DNA of 34,772 nt. Origin: an uncultured Candidatus Poseidoniales archaeon (GTDB lineage: Archaea; Thermoplasmatota; Poseidoniia; Poseidoniales; Thalassarchaeaceae). Made by a program: the position numbers and the translations under genes. The notes beneath the pieces are model-generated. The model saw only the letters and a list, made by a program, of their open reading frames with translations, was not told the DNA's origin and did no database searches. The stretch covers positions 1 to 34,772 of the forward strand of contig CACOAW010000012.1 of the NCBI GenBank assembly GCA_902625325.1. The letters are read 5' to 3'. Positions within the stretch are counted from its first letter, which is position 1; every line of letters begins with the position of its first letter. Below are positions 7,467 through 16,042 of this stretch, in pieces.

Positions 7467-9140
7467 ATGCACAGTCAAGATAATGCCATAGCGCCCCTTG
7501 GCACCTATGTGTCTCCTGCATGGGCGATTGTGGGCGGATACGCCTTGGCAATGGTGATTTTCGCGATATGGGCTCGTCGTGACTTGGGGCGTGGAGATGA
7601 GTCTTACTATCTAGCGGAGAGGAGTCTGACTGGCCCTATCCTCCTTGTGACGATGGCAGCTACTAACTTCAGCGCATTCACGGTGTACGGCTCGAGTGGA
7701 GCATCTTACCGAATCGGGTTGTCCTTCCTCCCCATAATGGCATTCGGTACCGGATTCATGGCGGTTTCCATGTATATTCTTGGAAGGAAGATTCGTTCCA
7801 GATCGGTGCAGCATGGGGCGATGACGGCTCCAGAGATGGTGATGGGTCAGACCGGGTCCAGATCGGCGCAACTTACCATGGCCTCTGTCCTTGTATTGGC
7901 CACTATTCCCTATCTTGCCCTGCAACCTCGTGCGGCAGGTATTGTTTTCTCGGCACTATTCGGGGGTCCTGATTGGATTGGTGCGGTCCTAGTTACGTTG
8001 CTTGTTGTAGCGTATACTCTTACTGGCGGGCTTAAGGCGGTAGTAAGAACCGACGCCGTCCAGGGTGCAATTGCACTGGGCCTGTTGTGGTTAGGTCTGG
8101 CATTGATTGTCAATGATGCAGGAGGCATTAGTGCTGCGATGGACGCAATTTCTTCATCGGAAAATACCGTAGGTCTTCTTGGTAGAGAGGGGAACTACAC
8201 TCTTCTTATCTGGTTGAGCACCATGTTACTTTGGCTCTTCGCTGATCCTATGTTCCCGCAGCTGTATCAGAGGCTCTGCGCAGCAGAGAGCGATGCTGCA
8301 ATAGGGAAAATGGCGACACTATACCCTGCTGTTGCATGGTTGGCTTTCCTACCTCCGATACTGATTGGGACAATCGGCCATCTTAGTTATCCTGACTTAG
8401 ACAGATCTGGTTCAGACAATATTCTGCCTACTATGATAATGGAGATAGGTGGTGAATGGCTGGGAGGTTTGGTTCTGGTCGCCGGGCTCGCTGCGCTGAT
8501 GTCGACTATGGATTCCCAGCTTCTGGCGACAGGGTCACTGGTTACAAGGGACTTACTTAACAGAGAAAGTCCGAAAGGATGGAGCAGGGAGTCTGTGATA
8601 ATCTCACTTTCTCTTCTAGGACTTTCCCTATCCCTCTGGTCAGATCTATCCATTCTGGATCTTGGCCTTCTAGCCTTCTCGATGTATGCCGTGATGTTTC
8701 CCTCGGTTCTCGCATCCGCTCACTTCGATGATATTGACGGCAGGGCCGTAGTTGCCTCGATCCTGGCTGGCGAGGCCGTCGTTATCCTAGCCGTATTCTC
8801 TCCCGAATCCTTCAATGGATGGTGGATTGAGCCGGTTAGAGGTGCTGTGCCCACTGCTGTGATTCCATCTATGTTCGCAGCGATATTGGGACTTGTTGTG
8901 ACTCAGCACTACTTCAAGATGAGAGAAGGTTTCTCTTGGAGATTTGAAATAAATAACTCGGAAATAGCCCCCTTGACTGGACTTTTGGCGGTTTTTGTTA
9001 TGGCTCAGGACTTCTGGTGGTGGGGGGAAACCGGAAGTTGGGCATTGGGCCTTCCTAAGTGGATTTGGTGGTCTGCAGCTCTTTCAATTGCTCAGACCGT
9101 GATTATGGCAAGATGGATTTGGAAAGATTCCCCCCGTTAG
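7467..9140 (+). CDS. Sodium:solute symporter (SSS family)
   Basis: Integral membrane protein of 557 aa with about 13-15 hydrophobic segments, consistent with the LeuT-fold SSS family (proline, pantothenate, sugar and acetate carriers). Typical elements are the N-terminal 'GRGDESYYLAERSLTG', 'MAATNFSAFTVYGSSG' in the first unwound helix region, 'VAYTLTGGLKAVVRTDAVQG' and 'ALMSTMDSQLLATGSLVTRDL', which matches the region supplying the sodium-site Ser/Thr residues. It imports an organic solute with Na+. The substrate cannot be assigned; the proline/pantothenate branch is the closest by eye. An alternative ATG lies at 7458, directly back to back with a possible SOUL start, so the two genes share a very compact divergent promoter. 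Confidence 0.9.
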   Translation: MHSQDNAIAPLGTYVSPAWAIVGGYALAMVIFAIWARRDLGRGDESYYLAERSLTGPILLVTMAATNFSAFTVYGSSGASYRIGLSFLPIMAFGTGFMAVSMYILGRKIRSRSVQHGAMTAPEMVMGQTGSRSAQLTMASVLVLATIPYLALQPRAAGIVFSALFGGPDWIGAVLVTLLVVAYTLTGGLKAVVRTDAVQGAIALGLLWLGLALIVNDAGGISAAMDAISSSENTVGLLGREGNYTLLIWLSTMLLWLFADPMFPQLYQRLCAAESDAAIGKMATLYPAVAWLAFLPPILIGTIGHLSYPDLDRSGSDNILPTMIMEIGGEWLGGLVLVAGLAALMSTMDSQLLATGSLVTRDLLNRESPKGWSRESVIISLSLLGLSLSLWSDLSILDLGLLAFSMYAVMFPSVLASAHFDDIDGRAVVASILAGEAVVILAVFSPESFNGWWIEPVRGAVPTAVIPSMFAAILGLVVTQHYFKMREGFSWRFEINNSEIAPLTGLLAVFVMAQDFWWWGETGSWALGLPKWIWWSAALSIAQTVIMARWIWKDSPR

Positions 9141-9170
9141 AGTCAAGTTTGGAACCTGACTGTTGGCATC

Positions 9171-9377
9171 ATGGGTGTGGGGCGAGCTTTGTTGTTCGGG
9201 GCTTTAGCGTCTGTGCCCGGAGTGTTACTTGCATTGATTGGGTGGGTAATGAGTGGAAGTCCTGAGGAGTGGGATACGACGCTCTGGCTTTCTTGCTATG
9301 TGCCATTCTTTGGTTGCATCGCAGCCGGCTTAATAATCGGATGGAGGGATGGCGAAAATCCAGATTTGGAGGCCTGA
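9171..9377 (+). CDS. Small two-helix membrane protein
   Basis: 68 aa with two hydrophobic helices (about residues 5-28 and 40-58) separated by a short polar loop, ending in an acidic tail ('GENPDLEA'). It sits 30 bp after the symporter and runs up to the probable start of endonuclease III. I do not recognise a family. Its codon content, ATG start and tight position between same-strand genes support a real gene. A role as an accessory subunit of the symporter is conceivable but only positional. Confidence 0.6.
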   Translation: MGVGRALLFGALASVPGVLLALIGWVMSGSPEEWDTTLWLSCYVPFFGCIAAGLIIGWRDGENPDLEA

Positions 9378-9379
9378 TA

Positions 9380-10027
9380 TTGCGTCGATCGGAGAAAGCG
9401 AGTAAGATAGGGGAAATTCTCGATTCTAAGTATCCAGAAACTCCCATACCCCTAGACCACGTGGATGCTTACACACTGCTTGTTGCAGTAATGCTGTCCG
9501 CTCAGTCAACTGACAAGAAGGTGAATGAAATCACTCCGAGGTTGTTTGAGGTCGCGGGAAGTCCTGAGAAGATGGCTCTTCTGGAGGTTGAGGAGATTCG
9601 TCAGATAATCAGAGAAATTGGGCTTGCCCCTACAAAGGCCAAGAATCTACGCAGAATGGCAGAGCAGATTCTTGAAGACGGGGGGGATGTAAGGCCCGAC
9701 TGGGATTTCCTTGAGTCGTTAGCAGGAGTAGGGCACAAGACAGCAAGCGTGGTAATGAGTCAAGCATTCGGAGTTCCGGCCTTCCCAGTAGACACCCACA
9801 TACACAGACTGGCAGCCAGATGGGGACTTTCTAACGGCAGGAACGTGGCTAAAACGGAGAAAGACCTGAAGGCTGTCTTCGCTGAAGAAACGTGGAATAG
9901 AAGGCATTTACAAATCATATATTTCGGACGAGAGTACTGTCCGGCTTTGAGGCATGATCTTTCATCTTGCCCGATCTGCTCATGGGCGGCCACAAAGAAG
10001 AGGATCAGGGAAGAAATGGGTGGTTGA
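9380..10027 (+). CDS. nth: Endonuclease III-like DNA glycosylase/AP lyase
   Basis: 215 aa from a TTG at 9380, close to the usual 211 aa. It excises oxidised pyrimidines and cuts the abasic site. The helix-hairpin-helix is 'LESLAGVGHKTASVVMSQAFG', with the catalytic Lys in 'GHKTA', followed by the catalytic Asp in 'VDTHIHR'. N-terminal 'LLVAVMLSAQSTDKKVNEITPRLF' is typical. The C-terminus is unusual: after 'FGREYC' the spacing to the next Cys is 9 residues, then C-x2-C, with no fourth cysteine. The canonical C-x6-C-x2-C-x5-C [4Fe-4S] loop is therefore incomplete. ATG codons at 9269 and 9341 are in frame but would overlap the small membrane protein and add residues outside the family. Confidence 0.9.
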   Translation: MRRSEKASKIGEILDSKYPETPIPLDHVDAYTLLVAVMLSAQSTDKKVNEITPRLFEVAGSPEKMALLEVEEIRQIIREIGLAPTKAKNLRRMAEQILEDGGDVRPDWDFLESLAGVGHKTASVVMSQAFGVPAFPVDTHIHRLAARWGLSNGRNVAKTEKDLKAVFAEETWNRRHLQIIYFGREYCPALRHDLSSCPICSWAATKKRIREEMGG

Positions 10028-10592
10028 TTTGGAAATTTTCACAGGCAGGATTACCTCGACAGGATTCTCTAGTGGCGATAGGATTGTGATTGGAGACTGG
10101 CACGACTCACCAATCGGTAGTTTCACCAACATAATGTGGGCCAAACCGGACGGGACCAGAGTCCTATTGTCCCCTTCCGAGGAACACGCGAAATATGTCT
10201 CTGATCTCTACAACTTCGAGAGTGTGGAGATTACCGATATTGTCGTCGATCGGACTCACAGAGGGATCTCTATCGAAGGAGGGGGGCTTTCCGTGGATAT
10301 CTCGTGGGGGATCGCCCTCCCCATCCCCATCTGGAGGCCGCTTTGGTTCATCGCAACTATAGAGTCATTTTTTGCAAGGGTTGTATTTGGTACTAAGACA
10401 CATGGGAGAACCAAGAACAATAGAAGGGAGTGGTACTCAATTAGGTCGATATCTAGGATTCTGCGTGCTGAGGCGAGCTTCGACGGCCATGAGCTTGGAG
10501 GGGCTGAGAGTTTCACCACTAACGCTTGCTTCGGATTCAGCGAGCCTCCGTCCATGCCTGCTTCGGTATCTCTGAAGAGCTATATCGAGTGA
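10020..10592 (+). CDS. Conserved hypothetical protein
   Basis: 190 aa from a GTG at 10020 that overlaps the nth stop by 8 bp; this start is preferred because the frame further upstream lies inside nth. No named family is recognised. The N-terminal half has 'GFSSGDRIVIGDWHDSPIGSFTNIMWAKPDGTRVLLSPS', a pattern resembling uncharacterised bacterial proteins with a similar 'GDR-hhhG-W--SP-G---DVMW--PDG-R-LL-P' layout. The C-terminal half has a Trp-rich stretch ('IPIWRPLWFIATIESFFARVVFG') that may be a membrane-associated or buried helix, then a basic region. Overlap with nth indicates co-transcription and possibly translational coupling. The function is unknown. Confidence 0.75.
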   Translation: MVDLEIFTGRITSTGFSSGDRIVIGDWHDSPIGSFTNIMWAKPDGTRVLLSPSEEHAKYVSDLYNFESVEITDIVVDRTHRGISIEGGGLSVDISWGIALPIPIWRPLWFIATIESFFARVVFGTKTHGRTKNNRREWYSIRSISRILRAEASFDGHELGGAESFTTNACFGFSEPPSMPASVSLKSYIE

Positions 10593-10629
10593 TGGTAGCC
10601 TTCATGAGTCGTGTTCGGTACGCACCTTC

Positions 10630-11109
10630 ATGGCAGCCATAGAACTAGCTATTGGAGATGAGGCCCCGAGTTTCGAGGCGGAAGTAACGGATGGAGGAAA
10701 GGTCTCCCTTTCTGAGATACTTTCCACCGGGACAGGGGTGATTCTGTACTTCTATCCCAGAGACAATACACCAGGTTGCACCACACAGGCATGCGACTTT
10801 AGGGATAACTTCGGGAGATTCGAAGATAGCTCTTGGAAGGTCATTGGAGTTTCCACGGATAGTGCGAAGTCACATCAGAAGTTCATTGACAAGCACGGGC
10901 TTCCATTCGACCTAATAGTTGATGAGGATGCCAGCCTACACGAATCCTATGGCACTTGGAGGGAGAAGAGCATGTATGGCAAGACATACATGGGAACTCT
11001 GCGATCAACCTTCGCGATAGGTGTAGACGGGAAAATAGCCTGGGTTGGTTACGGGGTGAAGACCAAGGGTCATGTTGATTCTCTGATCGAGGAATTAAAG
11101 GTAGGATAG
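10630..11109 (+). CDS. bcp: Peroxiredoxin, Bcp/PrxQ type
   Basis: 159 aa, the standard length for thiol peroxidases that reduce hydrogen and organic peroxides with thioredoxin. The peroxidatic site is 'PRDNTPGCTTQACDFRD'. Cys50 is the peroxidatic cysteine and Cys55, five residues later, is the resolving cysteine of the atypical 2-Cys Bcp class. 'VIGVSTDSAKSHQKFIDKHGLPFDLIVDED' and 'LRSTFAIGVDGKIAWVG' complete the fold. It lies close after the unknown gene and one base before the 67-aa gene, so it sits in a plus-strand run of repair and redox genes (nth, bcp). Confidence 0.95.
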   Translation: MAAIELAIGDEAPSFEAEVTDGGKVSLSEILSTGTGVILYFYPRDNTPGCTTQACDFRDNFGRFEDSSWKVIGVSTDSAKSHQKFIDKHGLPFDLIVDEDASLHESYGTWREKSMYGKTYMGTLRSTFAIGVDGKIAWVGYGVKTKGHVDSLIEELKVG

Positions 11110-11110
11110 T

Positions 11111-11314
11111 ATGGACTTAGAAGAAAGGCGTTCTCTGGTTACCTCCTTCCTTCGCAAATGCGTGACATACGCCGATGATTCCATCAAGAGGAAGAGGGAT
11201 AGGGGAGACTCAGAGGAAGAGATAGTGAAATGGGAAACCTATCGTGACTTCACCGAACACGCGGTGATGGAAGTCTCGAATGGCGAGCTTGACCAATGGC
11301 TGGAAGAGGAATAG
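11111..11314 (+). CDS. Small charged protein downstream of bcp
   Basis: 67 aa, soluble and highly charged, predicted all-helical, with one Cys ('FLRKCVTYADDSIKRKRDRG') and an acidic C-terminus ('GELDQWLEEE'). The ATG begins one base after the bcp stop, which argues for translation from the same message. I do not recognise a family. It is convergent with the SepF-like gene and separated from it by 10 bp. Confidence 0.65.
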   Translation: MDLEERRSLVTSFLRKCVTYADDSIKRKRDRGDSEEEIVKWETYRDFTEHAVMEVSNGELDQWLEEE

Positions 11315-11324
11315 CGGAGGAAAC

Positions 11325-11795
11325 CTAGTTCTCTATCGCTCGGTCCAGCGAGGGTGAGCCGAGCATGTGCTTGTGCGTGTCAACTCTCATCTTAGCACCC
11401 GGGATCATCAGTAGGGTATCGTCCTCGTTCAACGCAAATACGTGAAGGTTCGTTCGATCTCCTAGATCCTGGGCCCTCCTGGAGCATACCGATTGTTGGC
11501 TGGGCATGTGATTCAGTGAACTGAGGTCTATGATTACCATATCCCCCATGGAGAGATTCCCCTCCACCCCCTCCAATTGGAGTCTGTGTAGGCCATCTGG
11601 CTCCATGTAGATGACTCTCCTGGAGGGCCTCTCCGTTATCCTCTCCGTCCTCTCGGACCACCTAGACTCTCCAAGATCGTGGAATCGGTTTCCTGCCTTA
11701 GGCCCGGGTTCAGTCGCCCTCAGACTTCCTCCTTGAGTGGCCTTTGGCGTTGTGTTCGGATTGGGCAGACCCAGGAGCCGGAACAGATTGACCAC
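11325..11795 (-). CDS. SepF-like protein (possible cell-division factor)
   Basis: 156 aa from a GTG. The layout fits archaeal SepF. A short N-terminal amphipathic-looking stretch ('MVNLFRLLGL') could bind membrane, a polar Pro/Thr/Gly linker follows, and then comes a compact domain with 'RRVIYMEPDGLHRLQ', the core strand 'GDMVIIDLSSLNHM', a helix, and 'LHVFALNEDDTLLMIPG'. SepF anchors FtsZ at the division site in FtsZ-dividing archaea. The resemblance is in pattern rather than strict motifs, so the call is tentative. Its start lies 14 bp after the stop of the giant surface protein, so the two are almost certainly co-transcribed. Confidence 0.5.
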   Translation of the reverse strand: MVNLFRLLGLPNPNTTPKATQGGSLRATEPGPKAGNRFHDLGESRWSERTERITERPSRRVIYMEPDGLHRLQLEGVEGNLSMGDMVIIDLSSLNHMPSQQSVCSRRAQDLGDRTNLHVFALNEDDTLLMIPGAKMRVDTHKHMLGSPSLDRAIEN

Positions 11796-11809
11796 GGCTC
11801 GGCCGGCGA

Positions 11810-14800
11810 CTACTCCTCAAAGAGGGCTTCGATATCCTCGGGGTCAAGATTGCTGGTTGCGTCGTCGACTCTAGGTGCCGATGGGATTACTGGAGCATCT
11901 TCCTTGCCCAATCCTAGCTCGTCTAGAACTTCGTCCAAGCCATCCAGGATTGCCGCATCTTCCCGTGGCGATTCCTCTGGCGGTGCGAACATCTCATTGG
12001 GGTCTATGACAGGAGTCTCCGGTTCATCGAATGCTGCGTCAAAATCGATATCTGATGCTTTCTTTTCCTCTTCCGAGCGACTCATCTTCGGGTTCCTAAT
12101 CAATACCCAAGCACCTGCGGAGACTAGGATCAATGTGAAGATTATCGGGACGATATTGGAGGTCAGTTCTTCTGAGAACGATACGGGCGCCTCTGCCACT
12201 TGTAGATCCATAGTTACAGAATGGCTAGAGCTGTCATCGAGGACGGTTAATTTTGCTTTCTTGGAACCTCCCGAGTCATAGGAGAACTCGATCCATCGGC
12301 CGGTATAGTCGACATCGTTAGCGGGATCGCCGTCACCGTCCGAGTCTGAGGTGATGTCGATGTCCCAGTGGAACTCCAACGAGTCCATATCTGCTTGAGA
12401 GTCCACGGTCCCATTGGCTGAAAGCACGATTGAATCGCCCTCAGTGGGATTTGAGACACTTGCAGACGCGAAGGCAGCCGGAGGAGCGTTCACGATGGAG
12501 AAAGAGAACTCGATTGATGCCGATTCGCCATCATCATCAGTAACGTGGAAGATGAGGGATTCTGGGGCAGTAGTTGAATCTGGCCATGAGTGGACAAGAG
12601 AAGGCGATTCGACGTCGCAATCGTTTCCAGACTGCCCATCGGAGTCCGAGTCGTCGACAGGGTTCAAGTCAAAGCAGTGAACTAGACGCTCTGAGTCAGT
12701 TCCCGTTTCGATTACCTGGGGGGAAATGGTGAATTCCTCATCTTCGTCAAGCTGGCCCAAGGTCGTGGTGATTGGGGAAATTACAGGGGCTACGTTCTCC
12801 ACTTGTATCGGCACTATCAGGACTTCAGTAGACTCGCCGTCATCGTCGAATACCTGAAGGGTTGCAAGGTGCATCCCGGAGGTATTGTACGAAACCCCGG
12901 AAATAGTGCTCCTCTCACCGAAGCTAGAGAAATTCAGTTCAGGTAGGTCCTCTGCATCTGGCTTCCAGATGTGATTTAGAGATTCGATATCGTTTGAGGA
13001 GTCGTCGGCCTGGCCCCACAACGTGATCTCATCCCCCTCATGTACGATGAATACGCCCCTGCTATCGGGAAAAATCCTAATCTCACCCAGGTAGAGTTCA
13101 GCTATTGGATTATATGGGGCTATGTTGGTCACATTAACGGAGTGCTGGGCTGTCGTGATGGCTCCGTCATCATCGGTCGCCATGACTGAAACGGTCAGGT
13201 TCCCCTCGACTGTCGGAGTCAATGTACACGATTGCCCTACTTGGCCCTCCGAGCATCCTGCATCCCAAAGAATCTCTACTGGTGCGGATGGGTTCAGTGT
13301 GTCGATATCGCTGCTGTTAGTCACGAAGAAGGTGATTGGGTTGGTCACAACGACATCATCGTTGTCGGTTCCGATAGAAATCTCCGGGGGCCGATTGAGT
13401 ATCAATATCGTGGACTGGGCAGTGGCTTTGTCGCTCTCACCATCGGTGATTAATACCTCAACTGAGAATGAGCCGTCGTCTGGCCAAGACCATTCCAACA
13501 AACAGTCGTCATCTATGGTCTGGAACGTTGAGCCGTCGACTTTCTGGATAGTGAACTCGCATTCTATTTCTCCGCCATCGGAATCGTATGAGGAGGTAGC
13601 GTCGAGTGTCACCCCCTCAAAGGTTAGGGCTTCGTCGGTATGAGAGAGGAAGGCAAGAGGCAGCCCTCCTATGTACAACACGAAGGAGCCTTGGTTGTTG
13701 GTCCTGTTCCCATCCTCGGATATCTCCTCCTGGGGGTCAACCTCGAAGTAAAGGTACACGTTTCCGAACGACTGGGACTCGGGGACTGTCCAGTTCACGA
13801 GAACCCTAGATTCCTCCAGGCTCCCCAGTGGAGGGACTGTTCCAGATACTTCCGTACCATCAGGAGCGCTCACCACTATCGTAGAGTATGGGGACTGAAT
13901 TAGTCCACGATTTAATACGGGTACGGAGAAGGTCAGGATATCTCCGGAGATTGCCGCAAAACCGATAGATAAGTCGAGAGTCAACTGGTTCCCAGAGGCT
14001 GGTCGGAACCTCTGGACGGTAACCGCTGATGACCTAGTAACCAAGTCAATCTCGTGAATCTCAGAGTCTATCGAAAGAGTCCTACCTCCGATAATGCTCT
14101 CATTGCCAATCCAAGCGATTAATCCATGACTTCCTAACTCCCCGGGCCCATCGGTATCATCAGGATTATCCCCCGAATTGAATACGATGTGGTAGGTTCC
14201 GTTTTCGTCGGTTGTTATATTCCGAAACTGTTCATCTGATTCATACCTGAATTGTATCTCTTGCCCAGATACGCCCTGTCCCTGATCAGTTACGTTAATC
14301 CAAGCGGATATCTCGATATCAGTGGGGGAGAGGGGATACTGGACATCGATAGAAACCAACTTGCCCCTCTGGACTGGTTGATAGCTAACTAGCTCGTGTA
14401 CTGCTAGGAACCCGAAAGCTTGCTCCATTGTGCTCTTCACCTCTCCTCTCACGGCTGGACAGAACCAGTTGTATCCGGTCTCCTCCCCGTCAGAGTCGTA
14501 TGCTGTCACGTTGAACGACTGGTAGCATCCGGGGTAAGCAACACCGGAGTTGCCCTGGCTGACTACTGACCAACTGGTTGAGTTAGAGTCACTCGAATCT
14601 TCCGGTATGTCGACGTAATTGCTGGAACCGCTGTAATCAGTGGCTTGTTCGTAATCCATCCCCCAAGACTCTCCCACTGAGATCGGGAAGTCATAGTTCT
14701 CCAATGGGGGCTCATATGTGTTCTCGACGACGAGCTCACCGATATCCTGCCTCAGCCAAGCGGCGCATCCAAAGAATAGCGGATCGAAGTACACGTCAAC

Positions 14801-15274
14801 TGTTACTTCCTGGGAATAAGTTGCTAGATCAGAGACTCTGATGATCTCTGTTGTCTGCATATCCACATAGAGGCAGCCACTTGTTCCATCGATCTGTATT
14901 ACCCCGTCCGACTCGTATTCTCCGACCGATTCCACTTCGTAAACCAAGGTTTCTTTGCCGTCTATTTCCATTAGGTAGATGTCTTCGACCGTTCGATCTA
15001 GTGACCCATCTAGGGTCTCGACATTGGTGGACACCCCTGAGTCTGCAACGAAATCTCCCACATCTAGGAAACCATCGTACATCCAGTTGTCATTCACTCT
15101 CCATATAGGGACATCTGCAGTCCCGGTAGTTGTCATTGCCTGCACATGTGACTCATGGGAGCTGGAGTCTCTGATGTGAAAATCATCGGGTGAAAACGAA
15201 TAGGAAAATTGTGCAAAGCCGAGTATGGCCAGAGCCATTACAGACAAGCATGCGGCGCGCATGGCATCACGCAA
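11810..15274 (-). CDS. Giant CARDB/PKD-type surface protein with cytoplasmic tail
   Basis: 1154 aa. An N-terminal signal peptide ('AACLSVMALAILGFAQFSYSF') is followed by a ~400-residue Asp/Ser-rich extracellular region. A CARDB-like beta domain lies at about 430-540 ('VPVLNRGLIQSPYSTIVVSAPDG', 'EDGNRTNNQ'). Four or five PKD/cadherin-like repeats follow at about 545-1035 ('SYDSDGG', 'NRPPEISI', 'VTNIAPYNP', 'VENVAPVIS', 'VNAPPAAFAS'), with 'DSDGDGDPANDVD' stretches like calcium-binding loops. One transmembrane helix at about 1038-1060 ('PIIFTLILVSAGAWVLI') leads to a ~95-residue acidic cytoplasmic tail ending 'LDPEDIEALFEE'. It lacks a PGF-CTERM signal, so it is a true single-pass protein. It lies between TBP and the SepF-like gene on one strand. 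A role in adhesion, substrate binding or cell-envelope linkage is inferred. Confidence 0.85.
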   Translation of the reverse strand: MRDAMRAACLSVMALAILGFAQFSYSFSPDDFHIRDSSSHESHVQAMTTTGTADVPIWRVNDNWMYDGFLDVGDFVADSGVSTNVETLDGSLDRTVEDIYLMEIDGKETLVYEVESVGEYESDGVIQIDGTSGCLYVDMQTTEIIRVSDLATYSQEVTVDVYFDPLFFGCAAWLRQDIGELVVENTYEPPLENYDFPISVGESWGMDYEQATDYSGSSNYVDIPEDSSDSNSTSWSVVSQGNSGVAYPGCYQSFNVTAYDSDGEETGYNWFCPAVRGEVKSTMEQAFGFLAVHELVSYQPVQRGKLVSIDVQYPLSPTDIEISAWINVTDQGQGVSGQEIQFRYESDEQFRNITTDENGTYHIVFNSGDNPDDTDGPGELGSHGLIAWIGNESIIGGRTLSIDSEIHEIDLVTRSSAVTVQRFRPASGNQLTLDLSIGFAAISGDILTFSVPVLNRGLIQSPYSTIVVSAPDGTEVSGTVPPLGSLEESRVLVNWTVPESQSFGNVYLYFEVDPQEEISEDGNRTNNQGSFVLYIGGLPLAFLSHTDEALTFEGVTLDATSSYDSDGGEIECEFTIQKVDGSTFQTIDDDCLLEWSWPDDGSFSVEVLITDGESDKATAQSTILILNRPPEISIGTDNDDVVVTNPITFFVTNSSDIDTLNPSAPVEILWDAGCSEGQVGQSCTLTPTVEGNLTVSVMATDDDGAITTAQHSVNVTNIAPYNPIAELYLGEIRIFPDSRGVFIVHEGDEITLWGQADDSSNDIESLNHIWKPDAEDLPELNFSSFGERSTISGVSYNTSGMHLATLQVFDDDGESTEVLIVPIQVENVAPVISPITTTLGQLDEDEEFTISPQVIETGTDSERLVHCFDLNPVDDSDSDGQSGNDCDVESPSLVHSWPDSTTAPESLIFHVTDDDGESASIEFSFSIVNAPPAAFASASVSNPTEGDSIVLSANGTVDSQADMDSLEFHWDIDITSDSDGDGDPANDVDYTGRWIEFSYDSGGSKKAKLTVLDDSSSHSVTMDLQVAEAPVSFSEELTSNIVPIIFTLILVSAGAWVLIRNPKMSRSEEEKKASDIDFDAAFDEPETPVIDPNEMFAPPEESPREDAAILDGLDEVLDELGLGKEDAPVIPSAPRVDDATSNLDPEDIEALFEE

Positions 15275-15304
15275 GCAGGTCTGCCCAATAACGTTGGTTG
15301 AACC

Positions 15305-16021
15305 CTAGAGGAGGTCCGCTAGCTCGTCTTTAATCTGCTCTACTGCCTCAAGAATCTCATCCTTGTGTCTGGCTCCAGTAATCACCATCTTCCCACTACC
15401 GAAAATAAGGCAAACCACGCGAGGGTAGTCTAGCCTGTAGATCAAGCCCGGGAACTGCTCGGGCTCGTATTCCACCTTGTCGAACGGAAGGTGGAAGGTC
15501 AGGTTGTTTAGATTGAGTTTCCTGGGGAGGGCTGCCAAAGGCTCTCCCTCCAGTATTCCCCTAATCCTAGGGTCCTCGTTCTCAACTTCCTCGTCAGTTG
15601 CTGCTCTGATTCCACCGCCATCTTCATCGATAACCTTCGTGTTGATGTCGTCCATCTTTGCAACTTCCCCGTAGTCCTCGGGATAGAATAGTGAGTACGT
15701 TGCTACCATATTCTGAACCTCGATTTCAACATCCTTCAGTTCCCATGTCTCTATTCCGGCATTTCTTAGATCACCGATCATCCTCTCAATACCCGTCTGG
15801 ATGTTGTCCTCGTTCTTACCACCGGTACAAACTGCCCTTCCTGATCTGAACATCAGAATTGCTAACTTTGGATCAACTACTCTGTAGACGACCCCTGGGA
15901 ACTGCTCTGGCTCGTATTCGCAGTTCAACTGGATTGCTATGTCGGGGAGGTCCAGTTCCTCCGCTACCCTGGTGGATGCCACCACATTCACTACAGTAAG
16001 TCTCTCTTCATCGCTAAGCAT
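15305..16021 (-). CDS. tbp: TATA-box binding protein with an insertion in repeat 2
   Basis: General archaeal transcription factor that bends promoter DNA and recruits TFB. Repeat 1 spans about 6-90 ('VNVVASTRVAEELDLPDIAIQL', 'YEPEQFPGVVYRV', 'ILMFRSGRAVCTGGKNEDN'). Repeat 2 begins at 100 ('IEVQNMVATYSL') and resumes at 169 ('LNLNNLTFHL', 'VEYEPEQFPGLIYRL', 'CLIFGSGKMVITGARHKDE'). In ordinary TBPs these two parts of repeat 2 are almost contiguous. Here about 50 mostly acidic residues (roughly 112-166, 'IDEDGGGIRAATDEEVENED') interrupt them between the first strand and first helix. Length is 238 aa against the usual ~180-190. The DNA-contacting strands look intact. Confidence 0.95.
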   Translation of the reverse strand: MLSDEERLTVVNVVASTRVAEELDLPDIAIQLNCEYEPEQFPGVVYRVVDPKLAILMFRSGRAVCTGGKNEDNIQTGIERMIGDLRNAGIETWELKDVEIEVQNMVATYSLFYPEDYGEVAKMDDINTKVIDEDGGGIRAATDEEVENEDPRIRGILEGEPLAALPRKLNLNNLTFHLPFDKVEYEPEQFPGLIYRLDYPRVVCLIFGSGKMVITGARHKDEILEAVEQIKDELADLL

Positions 16022-16042
16022 ACATTACCGGTCGACTTCCTT

